Below are positions 56,984 through 64,000 of a stretch of 64,000 nt of DNA, piece by piece. The translations under genes were made by a program, and so were the position numbers. The notes beneath the pieces are model-generated. The model did not search any database. It was not told the origin of the DNA and saw nothing but the letters and a program-made list of their open reading frames with translations. The stretch lies in NCBI GenBank assembly GCA_009667805.1, contig CM019065.1, positions 149,642,101-149,706,100 on the forward strand, read 5' to 3'. How positions within the stretch are numbered: position 1 is the first letter of the stretch; each line of letters begins with the position of its first letter. The stretch is from Leptobrachium leishanense (Eukaryota > Chordata > Amphibia > Anura > Megophryidae).

Positions 56984-57792
56984 ATTAAAATAGTTGTCAA
57001 CTATTTCCATTATCGATTAATCATCCTGTGTACAGCACACACTGTTTAGAGTCAGCTTCGGAGCTGATTGGAGAAGACGCGTTGCTGCTTTACTAGGTAT
57101 AATTTAATTCTAGGGTTATGTCAAACACAACCAGTTTGTTTTTATTCTGTTTACAACAGTAGCAGAACTATAACACAAGCAATAGGATACTGCCACTGGG
57201 TGAAGGAGCTGTATGACTGTGTTTAATCCTTATTTGAAGCTGGAGTCCTGTGCCTCCACCCCACCCTCCCACACCCTCTTTGGTCAGGAACTGCCATTCC
57301 CTCCCTTTGGTCTGGTCCCTGGTAAAATCACTTGAGCATAGTCACTCCCTTCCATCTCCAGTCCCTCATCCCACTCAGTTTGTTCACGAAATTATTTAAA
57401 AGGGACACTAGTGCACCCTGACCACTTCAGCTTATTAAACCCGATTTCATGCTGATATCATCTATGACCAAGTGCTCGTAACCGTGTTCGTTTGAGAAAG
57501 CAAACATGGGCTGAAGTTGTGCATGCAGCATCAACCCATCCCTCTGACCCATCCCTCTGACCTTGTGTGGAAAGTATACAAGATATGCAATTTGCATAAG
57601 TACAAACGAAAGTTACGTACACTACGCAAATTGCTTATGAAAAAAGGGGAGGGGTTGTGGTTATTTTTTTACATAAAATTCCTTTTTAGTAAACTAATTT
57701 TTTTCTATTTTTTATCATCCAATGAATCGATTAATCAAAATAATAATCGGCCAACTAATCGATTATGAGAATAATCGTTAGTTGCAGCCCTA
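56984..57792. mobile_element. hAT-like remnant with ATCGATTA subterminal repeats
   Basis: The right end reads, inward, TAGGGCTGCAACTAACGATT (57792 leftward), a common hAT terminal sequence. Subterminal AATCGATTA motifs occur on both sides (57012-57022 and 57724-57765). The left terminal repeat is missing; the sequence begins at the Gypsy LTR edge with AGTTGTCAACTATTTCC. The interior has no transposase. Confidence 0.65.
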
Positions 57793-58040
57793 CTTTCTTT
57801 TAAAATTTCTTTGCTCTGTTTGCCTTTTGCTAAACCCAGCATGCACAGTTGGAGTTCATCTCTGATGTACACATTTGGGAGCGCTCCCAGATATCCTTAC
57901 ACCATTTACCACTCTGGGTTTCCAAGGCTGCGGTTGATAGCAATTATGTTACAGATGTGATAGGTAGCCAACTATTTCCTCTCTCTGTCCTATAGCCACG
58001 GACCCTTGAAGACCCGTTTTCCTTCTATACCTCCTAGGTA
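57793..58040. other. Short unassigned sequence
   Basis: There is no gene between the hAT remnant and the Tc1-A element. Confidence 0.5.
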
Positions 58041-59655
<1,615 letters not shown>

Positions 59656-59689
59656 TACTATCTACTTAGACAAGCCTACCCCATTAGGT

Positions 59690-60916
59690 ATTCCCGCAGC
59701 TGTATTTATTTATTTATAAAGGATTTTACCAGGAAGGATACATTGAGGTTTCTCTCGTTTTCAAGTATGTCCTGGGTTCAAGAACATTGAAGTGTTACAG
59801 TTGCATATTTTTACTTTGTATTTCTGTAAGATATTAAAAAAGAACACAAATATACAGATTAACAGAAAATAAATATGTAGGAAATAGTCATTATGTTACA
59901 TGTTTACAGGTGCATTCTGTATTGAGGTATGTTAGTAAGGAGCTCTTGAGTGACTTAAGACTGGGGGAAGATTTGATGGTGTCTGGGAGGTTATTCCAGA
60001 ATTGTGGTGCTCTGTAGGAAAATGAGGACCGAGCCACTGTCTTTTTTTATTGTGGTATTGCAAGTAAGGTGCTGGTCCTGGATCGGAGGTTATAGGATGA
60101 GGGAGCTGCTGGGGGAAGCAGTCAATTCAGATAGGGTGGCAGCTTCCCAGAAAAGCTCTTAAACACCAGGCTGGAAAGGTGAAGGGTGCGTTAGACTCCA
60201 GCGATGGCCAGTTTAGCTCTTTTAACATGTCACAATGGTGGGTCATGTAGTTACATTGTAATGCAAAGCAGCAGAATGAGTTATACAATGTAGTAAGTTT
60301 CTGAAGGTGTGTTTGCGGGGTGGCTGCATACACTACATCTCCGTAATCAATAGCCGACATAAGCATTTGTTGTACATTCTGCTTTCTTACCGCGGGGCTC
60401 AGGCAGGATTTGTTTCTGTACAGGGCACCTAGTTTGGGGTAAAGTTTAGATGAGAGTTTTTCGATGTGGGGGCCAAAGGATAGATTAGGGACCAACCACA
60501 TACCTAGATATTTGAGAGAAGTGACTGTGGTCAGCGTGCCATTTGATTTTGTCCCAACACATAGATGGGGATTTTTCAATTTGTGTAGTTTAGGTGCTGT
60601 TCCAAAGAGCATCGTTACAGTTTTGTCAGTGTTTTAAAAAGGTTTGTTGTGTTTGATCCACTTTTCTACCTCTGTGAATTGTTCTTGCAGCACGGCCTCC
60701 AGCTGTGAGAGATTTGGTTTGCTGGTATAGATTACGGTGTCGTCTGCGTACATGTGTACAGTTGAGGCTTTGCAGATGTTAGGCAGATAATTTATGAATA
60801 TTGTAAATAGCAGGGGGCCAAAAATTGAGCCTTGGGGTACACCACAAGTGACTGGGATAGTTTGCGTAAGCCTGTCACAATCGCCAATGTACCCCATCGT
60901 TGACAGGTCCTATCTT
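59690..60916 (-). mobile_element. 5'-truncated LINE (non-L2 tail), minus strand
   Basis: The 3' end is at about 59700 with (TTTA)n and the tail CCAGGAAGGATACATTGAGG (as read on plus), followed leftwards by RT sequence in the minus direction. The tail is shared with the SINE at 40596 and the fragment at 10540. The 5' end is truncated and runs into an inverted repeat at 60857-60970. RT motifs are clear, but I do not assign a clade. Confidence 0.78.
60127..60897 (-). pseudogene. LINE reverse transcriptase C-terminal half
   Basis: Two minus-strand frames. 60897-60634 holds CGVPQGSIFGPLLFTIF (motif B) and MYADDTVIYTS (catalytic YADD). 60612-60127 holds SLKYLGMWL, the LSFGPHIEKLSSK block and MLMSAIDYGDVVYAA. 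A stop/frame change separates them near 60612-60634. The sequence ends in a C-terminus with RAFLGSCHPI. The missing N-terminal half includes the endonuclease. Confidence 0.82.
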
Positions 60917-60970
60917 ACCTGTCAACGATGAGGTACATTGGCGATTGTGACAGGCTTACGCAAACTATGA
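60857..60970. repeat. Inverted repeat at the LINE 5' end
   Basis: AGTTTGCGTAAGCCTGTCAC at 60868-60887 runs to TTGACAGGT (60909) and is mirrored at 60917-60967 (ACCTGTCAACGATG ... CTTACGCAAACT). The two arms of about 50 bp are separated by 7 bp (CCTATCTT region), with a single difference. This looks like a 5' inversion of the kind produced by twin priming. Confidence 0.85.
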
Positions 60971-61561
60971 TCATACTTTGTTAACTGAATCCCCATCATT
61001 TTACCTCAGTAGGTTTTTTGAAATGTGTTTTTTTCTTGCACAAAATGGTGGATGAAGGTGGTCATTGATATGGAGTGCTCCTTTTTCGTGTTTTGTATTT
61101 TTGGTCTTGGATGCACCGGCTCGTGTTGCAAGTTTAGGTTGAGTGCAACCCACCCTGTGGTTTGCTTTTTATATATGGAGAGCTGACTACTTTCCTGGGT
61201 ATGCACCCCTCCCTGTTCACAGGTGTGTCCCACAGTGACAACCTATAAAGGCTAATGCCTGCTGGGAAGCTCTAAGGTGAGTTAAAGTCTGTAAATGCAG
61301 ATACAGTCAAGTAAGATAGGACCTGTCAACGATGGGGTACATTGGCGATTGTGACAGGCTTACGCAAACTATGATCATACTTTGTTAACTGAATCCCCAT
61401 TTTACCTCAGTAGGTTTTTTGAAATGTGTTTTTTTCTTGCACAAAATGGTGGATGAAGGTGGTCATTGATATGGAGTGCTCCTTTTTCGTGTTTTGTATT
61501 TTTGGTCTTGGATGCACCCGCTCGTTTTGCAAGTTTAGGTTGAGTGCAACCCACCCTGTGG

Positions 61562-61562
<1 letters not shown>
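60917..61562. repeat. 404-bp tandem duplication
   Basis: ACCTGTCAACGATG starts at 60917 and 61321. Copy 1 is 60917-61320; copy 2 covers 61321-61562 and ends at the (TA)n tract after CCCACCCTGTGGTT. Identity is very high, with GATGAGG/GATGGGG and a 3-bp deletion (CCCCATCATTTT/CCCCATTTT) as differences. GGTCTTGGATGCACC and AAAATGGTGGATGAAGG occur in both. Confidence 0.88.
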
Positions 61563-61607
<45 letters not shown>

Positions 61608-61610
61608 GTA
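61563..61610. repeat. (TA)n/(TATG)n microsatellite
   Basis: (TA)16 followed by four TATG units. It directly precedes the left inverted arm at 61611. Confidence 0.95.
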
Positions 61611-61695
61611 TGAGGGAGGTGTGGCAGGTATCCCTGACAGCGCATCAGTAGTGCAAAACACTAAAATGCAATTGAAACATTTGCATATGCATATA
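61611..61695. repeat. Inverted repeat, left arm
   Basis: GAGGGAGGTGTGGCAGGTAT to CATTTGCATATGCATATA. It is repeated in inverse at 63099-63181 with very few differences (GCGCATCAG against CGCATCAG context). A Tc1-D end starts immediately at 61696 after TA. Confidence 0.85.
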
Positions 61696-61896
61696 CAGTC
61701 AGGTCCAGAAATATTGGGACATCAACACAATTCTAACATCTTTGACTCTATACACCACCACAATTGAGTTGGAATGAAACAAACACAATGTGCTTTAACT
61801 GCAGACTGTCAGCTTTAATTTGAGGGTATGTACACCCAACTCAGGTGAACAGTGTAGGACTTACAGCAGATTGCAGATGTGCCTCCCACTTGTTAA
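61696..61896 (+). mobile_element. Tc1-D end fragment
   Basis: The first 200 bp of the type D element (CAGTCAGGTCCAGAAATATT to GATGTGCCTCCCACTTGTTA) after a TA. The rest of the element is absent, replaced by unrelated AT-rich sequence. Confidence 0.88.
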
Positions 61897-62129
61897 TAAG
61901 TAAGTTCAAATTTAATAAAATAAATTAAAAACAAATAGGCAAATAAACCAGAACACGTTTCACCAATACATTAAAGTATCATAAGGCTTCCTCAGCTGGC
62001 TGATTTGAAATAACCATATTATGGCTTATATACTTATTTCCATTGACTGCTACCCAATCACAGCCATCTAATTTGGCAAGAGATTGGGGCTGCCAATGGA
62101 AACTTACTCTCAGTATGCATGGCCAATCT
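61897..62129. other. Unassigned, with CACGTTTCACC-type motif
   Basis: No gene. ACACGTTTCACCAATACATT with GGCTTCCTCAGC (61955-61996) resembles the GACGCGTTTCGTC ... motif in the foldback at 10110-10135, hinting at a related foldback type. Confidence 0.4.
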
Positions 62130-62585
62130 TAGTCATAAATTTTGGCGGGAAATAAATACACCCAATTAAATTTTGACTTTTGTTTCCTATAACCAATCCG
62201 ATCGATGGAAAAACGAAACCTCGCGCATGCGCGTCGGCGTTCGGAGGTTTTACGAAAAATAATAATAAAGCCCACATATATGAGCAAAAAACGAAGATCG
62301 CGTCCAACGAAAAAACGGATCGTTTGAAAGATAGGACAAGAACCCGCACATATGCGCTGGCATTGAAAAAACTATAATCCAAACTGATTTACAGTCAATA
62401 GAAACGTAACTTTCAGTGTATAGGGCTAATCATACGTTTGGCGGGAAATAAATACGTCCAATGAGATTTTTACTTTCGTTATGAGTAGCCAATCCGATCG
62501 ATGGAAAAACGAAACCTCGTGCATGCGCACCATCGCTCGGAGGTTCCATACCAAAATAATAGAATAATAAAACCCCATACATACG
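62130..62585. repeat. Two diverged tandem copies (about 295 bp apart)
   Basis: TTGGCGGGAAATAAATAC at 62142-62159 recurs at 62438-62455. GATCGATGGAAAAACGAAAC occurs at 62201-62220 and 62498-62517, each followed by CTCG.GCATGCGC and CTCGGAGGTT-like sequence. The unit has CpG-rich islands in AT-rich DNA. Family unknown. Confidence 0.8.
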
Positions 62586-63098
62586 TACGAATTTGCCTAT
62601 TTGTTTTTAATTAATTTTATTAGATTTTTTATTCTGTTTTTTGGAGCCTTCTTTTATTTAAGAATCTCCTACTATCAGCTACCCATACGGAGCTTTATTT
62701 GATTACTACCACCTGTTATCAGCTACTTACACGGAACTTCATTTGATTCTCATCGTGTACTGCTGAAGTGAGTTCTACTTCCATCCTTGGAAATCTGATG
62801 GGGATCCTATGATTCGTCTTTGAAAAGGTTTTTGGGAAGCCAACAATATCCCTAAAGTGAACATACCTAGAACCAGGAGGGTTCTAATGCATGTGAGTGC
62901 TACCACCTCAATTATATATATATATACGATATTTTATACAGGTTGCACTATGATCTATTTTCTGTGTTTTCTCTGAGGGACACCACAAGAAAAGAACTTG
63001 GAGAAAAAGATTACAAACGGGACATTGTTTTCTGTGAAGGACATTGACATCGCTACACCATTTTTTATTTTATTTTTTGTATATATATATATATATAT
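62586..63098. other. Unassigned sequence
   Basis: There is no gene. Two similar blocks (CTACTATCAGCTACCCATACGG and CTGTTATCAGCTACTTACACGG, 62668-62735) form a short direct repeat. A (TA)n tract lies at 63080-63100. Confidence 0.5.
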
Positions 63099-63181
63099 AT
63101 GCATATGCAAATGTTTCAATTGCATTTTAGTGTTTTGCACTACTGATGCGTTGTCAGGGATACCTGCCACACCTCCCTCAT
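63099..63181. repeat. Inverted repeat, right arm
   Basis: TATGCATATGCAAATG to CCACACCTCCCTCA, the inverse of 61611-61695. Both arms lie next to (TA)n tracts on opposite sides. Confidence 0.85.
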
Positions 63182-63342
63182 CTTTGTTTAGCACAGATTT
63201 TGGTTGTTTTATCCCAGGGCAGCATCATATCACTTACTTATCATTATAACTACATCCATTGATAAAAACGATACATAACTTTATAGGCGCCCACGCTTTA
63301 GGGTATATAGCTTTATACCCATATCCCTTTCATCTTCATATA

Positions 63343-64000
63343 CAGTTGTGTTCAAAATTATTCAACCCCCACTGAAATTGAGTGTTTTGGCCAGTTCGAC
63401 ATTGATTTTGGTCATTCAGTCATCTTGCTTACAATTAAATCAAAGAGGCACGTGTAGGTCAGACAAATATAACATAACATTTAGAATGAAATAACCACAA
63501 ATGTCTTTTCTGTGCTCACATCATTATCAGTTTTATTCAACCCCCAAGTGACATTCAATCTTAGTAATTAGTACAACATCCTTTTACAGTTATAACAGCT
63601 TTTAAACGTGAAGCATAGCTTGACACAAGTGTCTTGCAGCGATCTACGGGTCATGGGCAAAAGCCTCCAGTTCAGTCACATTCTTAGGCTTGTGCACTGC
63701 AACTGCTTTCTTTAAGTCCCACCAGAGGTTCTCAATCGGATTTAAGTCAGGTGACTGCGATGGCCACTCCAAAATGTTCCAGCCTTTAATCTGCAACCAT
63801 GCTCTAGTGGACTTGGAGGTATGCTTGGGATCATTGTCCTGTTGAAAGGTCCAACGTCTCCCAAGCCTCAGGTTTATGACGGACTGCATCACATTGTCAT
63901 CCAATATCTCCTGGTACTGAAGAGAATTCATGGTACCTTGCACACGCTGAAGCTTCCCTGTATCTGCAGAAGCAAAACAGCCCCAAAGCATGATTGACCC
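63343..64000 (-). mobile_element. Tc1-B copy, cut by window end
   Basis: CAGTTGTGTTCAAAATTATT at 63343 after TA; nearly identical to 12504-13170. It continues beyond the window. The transposase region is damaged by a deletion at 63649-63650. Confidence 0.92.
63644..63991 (-). pseudogene. Tc1-B transposase, second copy, partial
   Basis: The minus-strand frame gives [25 protein letters not shown] (second aspartate) and [17 protein letters not shown] (glutamate), then ends early. Compared with 12810-12830, about 16 bp are missing after GATCTACGGG, shifting the frame before the C-terminus. The N-terminal half lies outside the window. Confidence 0.88.

Overview
The window is gene-poor vertebrate DNA built almost entirely from transposable elements, and I find no convincing intact host gene. 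The mix is Tc1/mariner in at least four subfamilies, several non-autonomous hAT elements, L2 and CR1 LINEs with a tRNA-type SINE, PIF/Harbinger-like MITEs, a Ty3/Gypsy fragment and a gamma/epsilon-like endogenous retrovirus. That mix suggests an amphibian, most likely a frog; this is inference from the repeats, not from a marker gene.

Layout. 0-6 kb: a Harbinger-type MITE, then a defective endogenous retrovirus (pol remnants, env remnants, 3' LTR). Its pol reading frame runs from RNase H into a domain resembling the opioid growth factor receptor (OGFR) family, placed where the integrase core should be. 6-8 kb: a Tc1 copy split by a probable solo LTR. 8.7-11.9 kb: an old L2 copy containing a long foldback element. 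12.5-14.1 kb: a full-length Tc1 with one frameshift. 14.6-18.6 kb: a nearly complete CR1 LINE with an esterase-type ORF1 and an endonuclease/RT ORF2. 19.3-20.3 kb: a hAT-like element and a Tc1 MITE. 20.3-25.9 kb: a third Tc1 type split by a 4.2-kb L2. 28-31 kb: a second young L2 copy. 31-34 kb: a 20-bp minisatellite, then a hAT element with minisatellite and hairpins. 34-38 kb: mostly unassigned. 38.5-39.9 kb: a hAT element with perfect 14-bp ends and 8-bp target duplications. 40-43.8 kb: a SINE and palindromic MITEs. 43.8-49.0 kb: a 5.2-kb hAT element holding a G-rich minisatellite and a third L2 copy. 50.0-52.7 kb: one hAT element nested in another. 53-57.8 kb: Tc1, Ty3/Gypsy and hAT fragments. 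58-59.7 kb: a full-length Tc1 whose transposase frame is broken only by two nonsense codons. 59.7-61.6 kb: a LINE 3' part with an inverted and duplicated 5' end. 61.6-64 kb: inverted repeats, a tandem duplication, and a Tc1 copy cut by the window end.

Two observations stand out. First, the OGFR-like domain inside a retroviral pol frame looks like host-sequence capture. Second, five elements with hAT-type ends, and with differing terminal sequences, share one internal plan: a satellite array that abuts a GC-rich inverted-repeat segment at a sequence matching a splice donor (AG followed by GTGAGC or GTAAGA). Four of the arrays use the same CATGGATAT/CCCCAGC unit. Target duplications at several nested sites let the order of insertion be read directly.
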